This document shows positions 52,708 through 62,676 of a stretch of DNA of 64,000 nt, piece after piece. The position numbers and the translations under genes are program-made. The notes beneath the pieces are model-generated. The model worked only from the letters and a program-made list of their open reading frames with translations. It had not been told where the DNA came from and ran no database searches. Numbering within the stretch: the first letter of the stretch is position 1; every line of letters begins with the position of its first letter. The DNA is taken from positions 1 through 64,000 of the forward strand of contig JAPYNQ010000020.1 in the NCBI GenBank assembly GCA_028289815.1. The letters are read 5' to 3'. This DNA is from Gammaproteobacteria bacterium (GTDB lineage: Bacteria; Pseudomonadota; Gammaproteobacteria; JAJDYQ01).

Positions 52708-54066
52708 ATGAGTAACCAGGTAAATTTCATTGCTTCGCCGGCACAGCGACTGACGGGTGACATTTGCGTGCCGGGTGATAAATCAATTTCGCATCGCTCC
52801 ATTATGCTGGGTTCTCTGGCAGATGGCACAACCCGGGTGCGTGGTTTCCTGGATGGTAAGGATTGTCTGGCGACTCTGAATGCCTTCCGCACTATGGGTG
52901 TGAAAATTGAAGGCCCGGACAACGGTCGAGTGGTAATTCACGGTGTCGGCACTGATGGCCTGAAAGACCCGGCTCGTGCTCTGGATATGGGTAATTCCGG
53001 TACTGGTATGCGTTTGATGGCTGGCTTGATGGCGGGTCAATCTTTTGATTCAGTGATGGTAGGCGATGATTCATTGATGTCGCGCCCCATGCGCCGAGTG
53101 GCCAAACCGTTGGTGAGCATGGGGGCAAATATTGCTACCACGGAAACCGGAACCGCACCGATTGCGATAACAGGCAGTACCCCTTTAAGGGGGATAGACT
53201 ATAAGCTCCCTATTGCCAGTGCCCAGATAAAATCCTGCATACTGCTGGCGGGTCTGTATGCCAAAGGGAAGACCAGGGTGATTGAACCGGCACCCGTTCG
53301 CGACCATACTGAAAAGATGTTGAGGAGCTTTGGATATGAGGTAAATAACCCACAGCCAGGCGTATTCAGCCTGACTGGCGGGAAGCGTCTGTCGGCGACG
53401 GAGATTAATGTACCTGCTGACATTTCTTCGGCGGCATTTTTCATGGTGGGGGCCAGTATTGCGGAGAATTCTGATATTACCTTGCGGCATGTCGGCGTGA
53501 ATCCCACTCGTACAGGCATTATCAATGTACTGCGCCTGATGGGAGCGGATATAAGCATTGAGAATGAGCGCACAGCCGGCAATGAACCCGTAGCAGATGT
53601 TCGGGTTCGTTCAGCACCTCTCAAAGGTGTGCACATACCGGAAAAACTGGTGTCGTTGGCCATCGACGAATTTCCGGCCATTTTTATTGCCGCATCTTGC
53701 GCTGAAGGTGAAACGGTATTAGCCGGTGCGAGAGAACTCCGTGTCAAGGAAAGTGATCGCATTCAGGCGATGGTTAATGGCCTGAAAGTTCTTGGCGTAA
53801 ATGCCAGGCCGGCACAAGATGGTGCTGTCATACAAGGAGGAGAAGGCTTTTCATCGGGCATGATAGAAAGTTGTGGTGACCATCGTATTGCTATGTCATT
53901 TGTCATGGCATCCCTGCGAGCCAGCGGCGACATTACCATTAATGATTGCGCAAATGTTGATACTTCCTTCCCTGATTTTACCGGGCTGGCGAACCGGTCG
54001 GGGCTATCCATAGACGTGGATGGTAAACCGGGGCATCAGCCGGTTATGGGCGATCATCCATGCTGA
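52708..54066 (+). CDS. aroA: 3-phosphoshikimate 1-carboxyvinyltransferase (EPSP synthase)
   Basis: Sixth step of the shikimate pathway, adding enolpyruvyl to shikimate-3-phosphate. The 452 residues carry GDKSISHRSIMLGSLADGTT, MGNSGTGMRLMAGLMAGQ, LRVKESDRIQAMVNGL and DHRIAMSFVMASL. The LPIASAQIKSCILLAG segment, with alanine in the SAQ/SAQVKS position, is closer to class II than to the Escherichia coli-type enzyme. Class assignment is tentative. Confidence 0.96.
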   Translation: MSNQVNFIASPAQRLTGDICVPGDKSISHRSIMLGSLADGTTRVRGFLDGKDCLATLNAFRTMGVKIEGPDNGRVVIHGVGTDGLKDPARALDMGNSGTGMRLMAGLMAGQSFDSVMVGDDSLMSRPMRRVAKPLVSMGANIATTETGTAPIAITGSTPLRGIDYKLPIASAQIKSCILLAGLYAKGKTRVIEPAPVRDHTEKMLRSFGYEVNNPQPGVFSLTGGKRLSATEINVPADISSAAFFMVGASIAENSDITLRHVGVNPTRTGIINVLRLMGADISIENERTAGNEPVADVRVRSAPLKGVHIPEKLVSLAIDEFPAIFIAASCAEGETVLAGARELRVKESDRIQAMVNGLKVLGVNARPAQDGAVIQGGEGFSSGMIESCGDHRIAMSFVMASLRASGDITINDCANVDTSFPDFTGLANRSGLSIDVDGKPGHQPVMGDHPC

Positions 54067-54142
54067 TCCGGGATTCTTCAGGGATGGTTTTTGACGGCCA
54101 GTACAGGCCCTTGTCTGTCAACAGGCAGGATATCAGATAAAT

Positions 54143-54814
54143 ATGACCATGCCTGTCATTGCCATTGATGGTCCCAGTGGTTCGGGCAAAGGTACAATTG
54201 CCCGTTTGCTGGCGGATAACCTTGGCTGGCATCTGCTAGATAGTGGCGCGCTGTACCGGGCTTTGGTCCATGCCGCGCAACAGCAAGGCATATCGACTCA
54301 CGTGGAATCTGACGATCTGATCGGGCTGGCGGAAAATCTACCCGTCAGCTTTGGCACGATAAGTGGCAATATCCACACTCTGCTTAATGGAAAAAACGTT
54401 GAGGCCCATATTCGCGCAGAAACCACGGGTAATATAGCATCTGAAATAGCAACGATGGATGGCATCCGAGAAGCTTTGTTAAGGCGTCAGCGTGACTTTG
54501 CCGAGGCACCGGGCCTTGTGGCTGACGGCAGAGATATGGGTACTATTGTGTTTCCGGATGCTGCCGCCAAAATTTTTTTGACCGCAAGCCCCGTCACTCG
54601 AGCAAATAGACGCTACAACCAGTTGAAAGAAAAGGGGGTTTATGTTAACTTGGACAATCTTTTGCAGGATCTCAGAGAGAGAGACGAACGCGATACCAGT
54701 CGTGTCGCCTCTCCTTTACATCCTGCAGCAGATGCTTATTTACTGGATTCAACCGGATTAGGTATTGAGCAGGTTCTGCAAAGGATAAAGCAATATCTGC
54801 AGGACAAGTTGTAA
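54143..54814 (+). CDS. cmk: cytidylate kinase
   Basis: Phosphorylates CMP and dCMP. The 223 residues have the P-loop IDGPSGSGKGTIARLLA near the start, LLDSGALYRALV, VADGRDMGTIVFPDA and RDERDTSRVASPL. It sits between aroA and rpsA as in most gammaproteobacteria. Confidence 0.96.
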   Translation: MTMPVIAIDGPSGSGKGTIARLLADNLGWHLLDSGALYRALVHAAQQQGISTHVESDDLIGLAENLPVSFGTISGNIHTLLNGKNVEAHIRAETTGNIASEIATMDGIREALLRRQRDFAEAPGLVADGRDMGTIVFPDAAAKIFLTASPVTRANRRYNQLKEKGVYVNLDNLLQDLRERDERDTSRVASPLHPAADAYLLDSTGLGIEQVLQRIKQYLQDKL

Positions 54815-54832
54815 TTCGGAATGATATGCACA

Positions 54833-54856
54833 GAAAGCAAATGTGCCCCTGCTTTC
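54833..54856 (+). terminator. hairpin between cmk and rpsA
   Basis: GAAAGCA and TGCTTTC form a 7-bp stem with a 10-base loop, about 20 bases after cmk. No T-run follows. It may be a weak terminator or part of the structured rpsA leader. Confidence 0.35.
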
Positions 54857-55071
54857 CTGATTGCAGTCAACGACTTGATTTTAGTGATTCATCCCTGTAT
54901 CGCAGCAAGTTTTGAATAAATCAGATCATTGCTTTAACGTGGCTGTTGCTATCCATTCTTGCCGGGATAGCAGCAGCTATTACCAATTTTACCACGACAG
55001 GCAAGCCTCAGCAGATTGTTGGTGGAGCGTTGTGCAATCGACCCGGTGGGTCGGGAAGAAGGTTATTCAAA

Positions 55072-56751
55072 ATGAGTGAAAATTTTGCCGAATTATTTGA
55101 AGAAAGCGCAAAGAACCTGGACATGCGTCCGGGTATGATCGTCACAGCCGAGATAGTGGAGATCGGCCCGGATATGGTTGTGGTGGACGCAGATTTGAAA
55201 TCTGAGGGAATTATCCCACTGGAGCAGTTTAGGGGTCCTGGCGGTGAAATAGAGGTTCAAAAAGGTGACAGGGTTGAAGTTACCGTTGAGGCGCTTGAAG
55301 ATGGTTTTGGTGAAACCAGGCTGTCTCGCGAAAAAGCCAAGCGGACTCGTTCCTGGGAAAAACTGGAAAAAATCATGGAGTGCAATGAAACTGTTAAGGG
55401 CACTGTTACCGGCAAGGTGAAGGGTGGCTTCACAGTAGAGCTAAGCGATATTCGGGCATTCCTGCCGGCTTCTCTGGTTGATGTTCGTCCCATTCGCGAC
55501 CCTTCTTACCTGGAAGGTAAAGACTTTGATTTCAAGCTCATCAAGCTGGATCAAAAGCGTAATAATGTGGTGGTTTCGCGCCGTGCTGTTGTTGAATCCG
55601 AATACAGCGAGGAGCGTGAACAGTTATTGTCCAGTATGGAAGAAGGCAAGATCATGACCGGCGTGATCAAGAATCTTATTGACTACGGCGCGTTTGTTGA
55701 TCTTGGTGGTGTCGATGGCCTGTTACACATCACCGATATGGCCTGGAAACGTGTTAAGCATCCCTCTGAAATAGTTGAGGTTGGTCAGGAAGTCGAAGTT
55801 AAGATTCTCAAGTTTGACAAAGAAAAGAACCGTGTATCCCTGGGACTGAAACAGCTGGGTGACGATCCATGGATTGATCTTGCGCGTCGTTATCCGGAAG
55901 GTACGCGCCTCTTTGGTAACGTCACTAATATTGCTGACTATGGCTGCTTTGTTGAAATTGAGGAAGGCGTTGAAGGCCTGGTACATGTCTCTGAAATGGA
56001 CTGGACAAACAAGAATGTCAGCCCGTCCAGAGTTGTTACCATCGGTGAAGAAGTTGAGGTTTCAATACTGGATATAGATGAAGAGCGCCGTCGTATTTCT
56101 CTCGGCATGAAACAGTGCCAGCCAAACCCATGGGATGAGTTTGCAGCCACCCATAACAAGGGTGATACGGTTTCCGGTCAGGTCAAGTCAATTACTGATT
56201 TCGGTATCTTTATTGGTTTGCCGGGCAGGATTGATGGTTTGGTTCACCTCTCTGACATTTCCTGGAATATCCCAGGCGAAGAAGCGGTTCGTAATTATAG
56301 GAAAGGTCAGCAAGTTGAAGCGGTTGTTATAGCTGTTGATTCCGAGCGAGAGCGTATCTCACTGAGTATCAAGCAAATGAATCAGGATCCTTTCTCCAAT
56401 TACGTTGCAGTCAATCCGAAAGGTAGTATTGTAACCGGCAGGGTTAAAGAGATTGACGCCAGGGCGGCAACCATTGACTTGGGTGACAGCGTTGAAGGCC
56501 AGATACGTATTTCCGAAATATCTCGTAACCATATAGAGGATATCCATGTCGTTCTAAATATTGATGATGAGGTTAAAGCGAAATTTATGGCAGTTGATCG
56601 TAAGAACCGAGTGATTCTGCTGTCGATTAAAGCAATGCAGGCAGACGAAGAAAGTGCAGCAGTGAAGGAATATGCTGCTACTCCCGCCAGTACCGGCACA
56701 ACCAGCCTGGGTGATTTTATAAAAGATCAAATGGGGGATAATAAGGAATAA
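55072..56751 (+). CDS. rpsA: 30S ribosomal protein S1
   Basis: Binds mRNA on the small subunit. The 559 residues comprise six S1 repeats, for example [20 protein letters not shown], then [20 protein letters not shown] and [23 protein letters not shown] 55072 with AAGAAGG upstream gives the usual [16 protein letters not shown] start; a longer frame from 54946 is rejected. The long leader (about 257 bases after cmk) fits autoregulation known for S1 but shows no motif I can name. Confidence 0.97.
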   Translation: MSENFAELFEESAKNLDMRPGMIVTAEIVEIGPDMVVVDADLKSEGIIPLEQFRGPGGEIEVQKGDRVEVTVEALEDGFGETRLSREKAKRTRSWEKLEKIMECNETVKGTVTGKVKGGFTVELSDIRAFLPASLVDVRPIRDPSYLEGKDFDFKLIKLDQKRNNVVVSRRAVVESEYSEEREQLLSSMEEGKIMTGVIKNLIDYGAFVDLGGVDGLLHITDMAWKRVKHPSEIVEVGQEVEVKILKFDKEKNRVSLGLKQLGDDPWIDLARRYPEGTRLFGNVTNIADYGCFVEIEEGVEGLVHVSEMDWTNKNVSPSRVVTIGEEVEVSILDIDEERRRISLGMKQCQPNPWDEFAATHNKGDTVSGQVKSITDFGIFIGLPGRIDGLVHLSDISWNIPGEEAVRNYRKGQQVEAVVIAVDSERERISLSIKQMNQDPFSNYVAVNPKGSIVTGRVKEIDARAATIDLGDSVEGQIRISEISRNHIEDIHVVLNIDDEVKAKFMAVDRKNRVILLSIKAMQADEESAAVKEYAATPASTGTTSLGDFIKDQMGDNKE

Positions 56752-56765
56752 AGCCTTTATTAGAC

Positions 56766-56801
56766 AACAGGCTGCCTGATATTTTTATCAGGTAACCTGT
56801 T
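56766..56801 (+). terminator. two-tier hairpin after rpsA
   Basis: Outer arms AACAGG/CCTGTT enclose inner arms CCTGATA/TATCAGG with a TTTT loop. It lies 15 bases after the rpsA stop. The lack of a T-run suggests an mRNA-stabilising or processing structure, or a weak terminator before ihfB. Confidence 0.55.
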
Positions 56802-56860
56802 CGCTTATTAAGTTATCTTGAGTTATGATCAGGCTCAAGCGACCAGGAGGAGAAGCAGGT

Positions 56861-57181
56861 TTGAATAAATCAGAATTAACTGAGGCATTATCAACTAAGC
56901 TCCGTCACCTCGCCTATCGTGATATTGAGCTGTCGATAAGGCATCTTCTGGAAATTATGAGTCAGTCGTTATCCAGTGGTGAGCGCATTGAAATTCGGGG
57001 GTTTGGTAGCTTTTCCCTGCATCACCGCCCTGCCCGAGTGGGCAGAAATCCAAAAACAGGTGAACCCATTGCTTTGCCGGCAAAACATGTCCCGCATTTC
57101 AAACCAGGTAAAGCCTTAAGAGAAAAAGTTGATCTTGGCATGCAAAACGCTCTACAGCCGGAAGTCGGACAGGATAACTAG
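56861..57181 (+). CDS. ihfB: integration host factor subunit beta
   Basis: A DNA-bending protein, 106 residues. TTG 56861 is chosen: it yields [13 protein letters not shown] as in other IhfB proteins, and AGGAGG lies 10 bases upstream. The signature [20 protein letters not shown] and VGRNPKTGE followed by [12 protein letters not shown] is intact, including the intercalating proline region. The partner ihfA is not in the window. Confidence 0.94.
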   Translation: MNKSELTEALSTKLRHLAYRDIELSIRHLLEIMSQSLSSGERIEIRGFGSFSLHHRPARVGRNPKTGEPIALPAKHVPHFKPGKALREKVDLGMQNALQPEVGQDN

Positions 57182-57467
57182 CCACGCACTTTACGGAGAT
57201 TCATTTGTCGTTCGGGTCACAATCACTAAAAATATGGGAATTATAGCAGGAGTTGTGACAATACCGATTTTCTCTTATTTTTTGTTTCTCGGAATCCGGT
57301 ATTTCGGCCGGTGCCGGGTAGTCATAGCATGACATGGACTGTTATCAAGCCATACTAACAAAAAGAAAACACTTGCCAGTGTTCCTGGATAGTTCTAAAA
57401 AATATGCGTATATTCTGACAAACTCTGACTAATCAGAGCTTGTTTTAGTGATTGTTGCAACACCTGA
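57182..57467. other. spacer where lapA is expected
   Basis: In related genomes lapA (DUF1049) lies between ihfB and lapB. Here only a 32-codon hydrophobic remnant-like frame around 57235-57330 is seen, without the LapA pattern. A hairpin is found near the end. Confidence 0.5.
57423..57438 (+). terminator. small hairpin with T-rich tail before lapB
   Basis: CTCTGA, loop CTAA, TCAGAG, then CTTGTTTTAG. A short stem followed by four Ts: a possible weak terminator 29 bases before lapB. Confidence 0.4.
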
Positions 57468-58640
57468 ATGACTGACCTGAACCTTGCCTTCCTATTGCTA
57501 CTACCGGTCGCTGCCGCATCTGGATGGTTTGCTGCATGGCGCAGCAAACGACACACCCAGACCTTCCCGATAAGTCGCTTTAACAATGATTACTTCAAGG
57601 GGTTGAACTATCTTCTCAATGAGCAGGAGGACAAGGCTATTGAAGTCTTTCTTCGTATGACTGAAGTCGATAAAGACACAGTGGAAACCCATTTTGCACT
57701 AGGGAATTTATTTCGCAAACGTGGTGAGGTTGACAGGGCTATACGTATTCACCAAAACCTGATTGCGCGAGAATGTCTTTCGGAAGAATATCGCTCCCAA
57801 GCCTTGCTGGCTTTGGCTGAAGACTACATGCGTGCAGGATTGCTGGATCGGGCTGAAGACTTATTCAAGGAGATAGTGCAGCGTCCTGGTAACCATGTAC
57901 GCGCTTTAAGCTATCTAATTGATATCTATGAGCAGGAAAAAGATTGGGTTAGCGCGATTGAGGCGATCCGTGAGCTGGCGAGGCAGTCTGCAGATAATTA
58001 TGACAGCGTAACGGCGCAGTATTTTTGCGAACTGGCAGAACAGGCCCGTGAACGTGGTGATAACGGTGCGGCTATACGTTATCTGGAAAAGGCCTTATCC
58101 ACCGATCCAGGCTGCGTGAGAGCCAATTTACTGTCGGGCTATATTCATCAGCAGGCAGGAGACTATGAAAAGGCTATTATTGACTATAAAAAGGTACAAG
58201 GACAGGATATAGAGTATGTCACAGAAATTATAGATGATTTGCTTTCCTGCTATGTAAAGCTGGAAAGGCCCTACGATGTTATGCCTCATCTGGATGAGCT
58301 TGTAAGTAAATCCAGGGCACTTTCACCGATGCTGGCTCAGGCTTCATTGATTCAAGCAAGAGACGGAAACAGAGCAGCGGAACGCTATATTACCGAGCAG
58401 CTACGGCGGCGCCCAACTGTTCGTGGCCTTGATAGACTGATTGACGTTCATTTGACACATTGTGAAGAAAGCGCAAAAGAAAATTTAATGATGTTGAGGG
58501 AATTAACACGTAAAATATTACATAATAGGCCCGTATATAGTTGTGTGCGCTGTGGATTCAAAGGTCGATCATTACACTGGCAATGTCCAGGCTGCAAAAG
58601 CTGGCATACCATGAAGCCGGTACATGATGTTGAAGGATAG
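57468..58640 (+). CDS. lapB: lipopolysaccharide assembly protein B
   Basis: An inner-membrane-anchored TPR protein that regulates LpxC turnover and coordinates lipopolysaccharide synthesis. Its 390 residues begin with a single helix (~5-22), then VSRFNNDYFKG-like ISRFNNDYFKGLNYLLNEQ, about nine TPR units, and a C-terminal rubredoxin-type metal site CVRCGFKG...CPGCKSW. All four cysteines are present. Without a visible lapA next door it appears to stand alone. Confidence 0.94.
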   Translation: MTDLNLAFLLLLPVAAASGWFAAWRSKRHTQTFPISRFNNDYFKGLNYLLNEQEDKAIEVFLRMTEVDKDTVETHFALGNLFRKRGEVDRAIRIHQNLIARECLSEEYRSQALLALAEDYMRAGLLDRAEDLFKEIVQRPGNHVRALSYLIDIYEQEKDWVSAIEAIRELARQSADNYDSVTAQYFCELAEQARERGDNGAAIRYLEKALSTDPGCVRANLLSGYIHQQAGDYEKAIIDYKKVQGQDIEYVTEIIDDLLSCYVKLERPYDVMPHLDELVSKSRALSPMLAQASLIQARDGNRAAERYITEQLRRRPTVRGLDRLIDVHLTHCEESAKENLMMLRELTRKILHNRPVYSCVRCGFKGRSLHWQCPGCKSWHTMKPVHDVEG

Positions 58641-58905
58641 TAGCAGGCAATTGTCATGGTTAATGAGTACTCCAGGTTAGCAAAGCGCTGAAGCTGATGC
58701 AGATAAAATGGCATAAGAAGAACCAGGATATCTTACATCAGATAAAATTCAATCAGCACATCCAGCAAGCATGAAATAATAGCCATAAGTAAATAATAAC
58801 AAGACAACAACGTTGTATGGTACGGTAATTATCGCACCAGATATTTTACTATTAAGATATCCATTTAGTCATTTTACCAACTCGGATTTTCCAGATAATA
58901 ATCCA
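58641..58905. other. spacer, nothing recognised
   Basis: A convergent spacer of 265 AT-rich bases between lapB and the threonine-aldolase-like gene. I saw no clear terminator or gene. Confidence 0.4.
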
Positions 58906-60018
58906 TCATTTATCGGCTGATGCCAATCGTTGCAGGCAGCTATAGATTAACTGATCATCAATATTCAACAGGCCTTCACCGACATGAACTTCCATAAAGC
59001 TGCCAGTGCCATTGATACTGTCAAGATAAGAAGGATAAAATCTTCCTGCGACCCATACAGCAGATTCTTGTGCAATATGATCCCGGATACTGTCGAGCCT
59101 TGATGGCTTATGCACGAAGTGAATATGGAACATATTGGTTCTGGGCTGTGCGGGATAGCAGATCAACCCGGGTATATCTTTAACAAGCTCAGCGATCATT
59201 TGCGCACGCCTGACGTAAGTCGGAATATGAGGCAGATGCCGGTCCATGCCCATATGTGCGGCAATAACCATAGGATGTAACTGATACAGATTCCCCCCGT
59301 GGCGTCTGAGCCATACTCGAGCCTCATTGATAAAGATTTTCTCGCCAGCGAGCATGGCACCGCCAATACCACCCAGAGTTTTGTAAAAAGACACGTAAAC
59401 TGAATCGAAAGGCCGGGTGATATGAGATAGCTGAAAGTCATTTTCCTGACTGTAATAATATAAGCACTCCCATAGCCGGGCACCGTCCATATGAATATAA
59501 GAGACATACTGACGGGCGGCGTCAGTGACATCTTTAAGCTGTTGCCACTCTGGTAAAAGCCCGCCGGTCCAACGTTGAGGCAGTTCCAACAGTAATGAGG
59601 AGACGGGCTTTTCAAGAGAACAAAAATCATCTGAATTTATCAAGCGCTGGCGATCACCCAGGAGACTGGCCTGCAAACCATGTAAAAAACGATACCCTTG
59701 ATATTCATGCACCTCAAGATGGCTGGTTGGATGATAGGCTACCTGGGTTAGGCCGGTCTGATCGGCTCGTATGCGCAGAGCAATCTGCTGGGCCATTACG
59801 CCACTAGGCATAAACACAGCTGCTTCTTTGCCTAACAGGTGAGCTATTTCGTCCTCAAAATTATTTAAAAATCGGCCCTCACCGTATCGGTCGGTATCAA
59901 TATCAAAGTGCCGGGCATACTCCGCCATATCCCGATACAATGTGGGAATATCAATTCTGCCATGCATATGAAAATATTGCCGGCACTGATCGTATAGCGG
60001 TATGTTTTTGTTACTCAT
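58906..60018 (-). CDS. threonine aldolase-family PLP enzyme
   Basis: A fold-type I PLP protein of the beta-eliminating lyase/threonine aldolase family, 370 residues. It has GEGRFLNNFEDEIAHLLGKE, AAVFMPSGVMAQQIALRI, the aspartate in YIHMDGARLWEC, and the PLP lysine in VSFYKTLGGIGGAMLAG. The YDTDRYGEG-type start (IDTDRYGEGRF) is a variant of the usual DxYGEDxT. ATG 60018, with AGGACGG upstream, is preferred to a frame 34 codons longer. Likely cleaves threonine or related beta-hydroxy amino acids to glycine, which would matter if serA is lost. Substrate is not certain. Confidence 0.85.
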   Translation of the reverse strand: MSNKNIPLYDQCRQYFHMHGRIDIPTLYRDMAEYARHFDIDTDRYGEGRFLNNFEDEIAHLLGKEAAVFMPSGVMAQQIALRIRADQTGLTQVAYHPTSHLEVHEYQGYRFLHGLQASLLGDRQRLINSDDFCSLEKPVSSLLLELPQRWTGGLLPEWQQLKDVTDAARQYVSYIHMDGARLWECLYYYSQENDFQLSHITRPFDSVYVSFYKTLGGIGGAMLAGEKIFINEARVWLRRHGGNLYQLHPMVIAAHMGMDRHLPHIPTYVRRAQMIAELVKDIPGLICYPAQPRTNMFHIHFVHKPSRLDSIRDHIAQESAVWVAGRFYPSYLDSINGTGSFMEVHVGEGLLNIDDQLIYSCLQRLASADK

Positions 60019-60140
60019 ATTTCCGTCCTGCGCCGGACAGCGAATGTTCCTGTCGATCTCAATGGCGGAGGCGAGCCCAAAGCGAACATGGCAAATGAAC
60101 TTATCGCAGTATTCCCGCAAGCTGTCATCGTCTATCCTGC

Positions 60141-61364
60141 TCAGGAACGGTAGTTCGCATTGATATTGACATATCCATGAGAAAGATCACTTGTCAGTAT
60201 TTCAATTTCACTATGCCCCTGATTCATATCAATCGTGATGGTTATTTCGTCGCGCCGCATAACCTGCTTGCCATCCTCTTCGGTGTACCACTTATCTTTT
60301 TCGCCTCCGCGGATAATGCAGACATCATCCAGCAGGATATTAACTTTTGCCGAATCGAAAGGTTCAATCGGGGCCCGTCCTACAGCGGCCAGGATGCGTC
60401 CCCAGTTGGGGTCCTGACCGAATAATGCTGTTTTTACCAACGGTGAAAGAGCAACCGCGTAACCAATGGCTTTACACTCGTCGCGGTTACGCCCTCCGAC
60501 CACCCTGACGCGAGCCAATTTGGATGCGCCTTCACCGTCGCGCACAATAAGTTCAGCGAGCCGCCCACATACCAATGCAAGTTTGGCTGTAAAGACATCA
60601 TAAATCGTGTCGTTCTCAGATACCGATAATCTACCTTTTCCGGTTGCGCAAACAACGCAGGCGTCGTTAGTGGATGTATCACCGTCAATCGTAATACAGT
60701 TAAAGCTGTCATCAACCGCGGCTTGCAATGCTCGCTGCAACAATGATTGGGTGATAGTCGCATCGGTGGCCAGAAATGCCAGCATTGTTGCCATATTGGG
60801 ATGAATCATGCCGGCACCTTTGCCGATCCCGGTAATTCTGCAATCCCGTCCGTTGATGGAAAAGTTCTCCACGACGATCTTTGCCACCGTATCAGTAGTC
60901 ATAATTGCCTGTGCGGCGGCCTGCCAGTTTTCAGAATTCAGATTCTGCAGCGCCCTGTCAATTCCCGCTCTGATTTTATCCATCGGCAGATACTCACCGA
61001 TAACTCCGGTGGAGAAGGGCAGTATTGACTCTGCCGACACTTGCTGGATCTCAGCCAAGTGCCGGCAATACCGAAGCGCGTCTTCCAACCCCTGCCTGCC
61101 GGTACCGGCATTTGCATTACCAGCATTTATAATCAGATACGTGGGAGAGCCCGCCTGAAGATGTTTGCCAGCGACAATAACCGGTGCCGCTGCAAACAGA
61201 TTGCGAGTAAACGTCGCGGCTGTCACAGTACCCTCAGCCAGCGAAAAAACAACGAGGTCATTACGATTACTGTAATGAACGCCTGTATCGGCAGTACCTA
61301 TTTTAATTCCGTTAATCGTATATTGATGCGCTGCCAGGACCTTATGATGGGTCGAGAGTGCCAT
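60141..61364 (-). CDS. argJ: glutamate N-acetyltransferase/amino-acid acetyltransferase
   Basis: Recycles the acetyl group from N-acetylornithine to glutamate in arginine synthesis, and may also use acetyl-CoA. The 407-residue precursor self-cleaves before the nucleophile Thr in GMIHPNMATMLAFLATDA (the ATM site). Also seen are NAGNANAGTGRQG and the C-terminal DLSHGYVNINANYRS. The second ATG (61364) is chosen because AAGAGGA then has normal spacing. Confidence 0.95.
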   Translation of the reverse strand: MALSTHHKVLAAHQYTINGIKIGTADTGVHYSNRNDLVVFSLAEGTVTAATFTRNLFAAAPVIVAGKHLQAGSPTYLIINAGNANAGTGRQGLEDALRYCRHLAEIQQVSAESILPFSTGVIGEYLPMDKIRAGIDRALQNLNSENWQAAAQAIMTTDTVAKIVVENFSINGRDCRITGIGKGAGMIHPNMATMLAFLATDATITQSLLQRALQAAVDDSFNCITIDGDTSTNDACVVCATGKGRLSVSENDTIYDVFTAKLALVCGRLAELIVRDGEGASKLARVRVVGGRNRDECKAIGYAVALSPLVKTALFGQDPNWGRILAAVGRAPIEPFDSAKVNILLDDVCIIRGGEKDKWYTEEDGKQVMRRDEITITIDMNQGHSEIEILTSDLSHGYVNINANYRS

Positions 61365-61668
61365 TAGCATTCCTCTTAATATGCTTTAATCAGGGAAAAG
61401 ATCACATTTTTATTTTTCGTTCTCAGACAAGTCCGTGATGGATTGATTCAGAGCAAGTGACGAATGATAATATCAACAATCGCGGAAGGCAGACGGTAAA
61501 AATAAAGCCGGTGCCGACAAAAAAACAGCTCCGGGCAGAACCGGGGTCATTTTCTAGCTATTGTAAGGATTCTCGACTTTCGGGTATATCCGGCCCCCGG
61601 ATACTGCTTCCGGAATTAAATGCGTTAGAATACCCGATGATCTCCAGCTATCCGGATTCGTAGCCTGA
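61365..61668. other. divergent spacer between argJ and rluC
   Basis: About 300 bases. A 68-codon frame at 61457-61663 has no family features. It must hold promoters for both neighbours. In Escherichia coli rluC is divergent from rne; here argJ takes that place. Confidence 0.45.
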
Positions 61669-62676
61669 ATGCCCAGTTTCCAGCAATTTCCCTCCTCAAA
61701 AGTACAATATGTACGCATAGCCCGCGATGAGGCTGGTCAACGTATAGATAATTTTCTGATACGATGGCTTAAGGGGGTGCCTAAAAGCCATATTTACCGT
61801 GTTCTTCGTAAAGGTGAGATCAGAGTCAATAAAGGGCGCATCAAACCTGCATATAAGTTAGCTGTGAATGATGAAGTGCGCTTGCCACCTGTCAGGTATG
61901 CTGAGCGTGGGGTGTATCGCCCGCCTGATAACGTGCTGGCAAAAATCGAATCCCGTATTGTCTACGAAGATGATCGGATTATGGTTTTGAATAAACCTCC
62001 CGATCTTGCGGTACATGCCGGTTCAGGAGTTAATTATGGTGTAATTGATGCTTTGCGATCACTACAGCCCGGAAAATCGCTTTTCCTGGTACACCGCTTG
62101 GACCGCGAAACCAGCGGCTGCTTATTAATTGCGCGTGACCGCCCGGCAATGTTGTCGCTGCACAAGGCGATACGTGATGGTGAAATTGATAAATACTACA
62201 CCGCATTGCTGATGGGTAATTGGAGGCGGGGCAAGCAAATGATTGATATTTCGTTGCAGCGACACAGAAACCGGAATGGCGGATGCTCGGCACAGGCCTC
62301 CGCAAAGGGTAAACGTGCTGTCTCAATATTTCACCCGTTACGGGAATATGCAGGTGGTGAACATGCCACTACCGCGACCCTGGTGAAAATCAAGCTGGTA
62401 ACAGGCCGCACACATCAAATCCGTATCCATGCCCGGGAAATCGGGCATCCACTGGCGGGGGACTGCCGTTATGGCAACAGCCGCTTTAACCGGGAAATGA
62501 AGGCCAACGGCCTGAGGCGTGCCTTCCTGCATGCCGGGTCTGTCGAGTTTCCTCATCCTGATGACGGTCGCAAAATACGGATCGAATCGCTGCTGGATGA
62601 AGATTTACAACAAATCCTGAGTCGTTTGCAGGAACGAAAGATAATAAGGCACCATGAATACCACAAAGTCGTTTGA
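61669..62676 (+). CDS. rluC: 23S rRNA pseudouridine synthase RluC-type
   Basis: Converts uridines of 23S rRNA (955, 2504, 2580 in Escherichia coli) to pseudouridine. The 335 residues have an N-terminal S4 RNA-binding domain (~20-80: RIDNFLIRWLKGVPKSHIYR), then the RluA-type catalytic domain with Asp145 in FLVHRLDRETSGCLLIARD and VTGRTHQIRIHAREIGHPL. It overlaps the HAD gene by 23 bases, and this pair plus sppA is a known gammaproteobacterial operon. Confidence 0.93.
   Translation: MPSFQQFPSSKVQYVRIARDEAGQRIDNFLIRWLKGVPKSHIYRVLRKGEIRVNKGRIKPAYKLAVNDEVRLPPVRYAERGVYRPPDNVLAKIESRIVYEDDRIMVLNKPPDLAVHAGSGVNYGVIDALRSLQPGKSLFLVHRLDRETSGCLLIARDRPAMLSLHKAIRDGEIDKYYTALLMGNWRRGKQMIDISLQRHRNRNGGCSAQASAKGKRAVSIFHPLREYAGGEHATTATLVKIKLVTGRTHQIRIHAREIGHPLAGDCRYGNSRFNREMKANGLRRAFLHAGSVEFPHPDDGRKIRIESLLDEDLQQILSRLQERKIIRHHEYHKVV

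Noticed and set aside
53199-53762. 187-codon minus-strand frame over aroA
   Set aside because: Shadow of aroA.
54946-55071. N-terminal extension of rpsA
   Set aside because: The extension is hydrophobic and unlike S1; ATG 55072 has the ribosome binding site and the family start.
61457-61663. 68-codon frame between argJ and rluC
   Set aside because: No motif or conserved context; probably chance in a promoter region.
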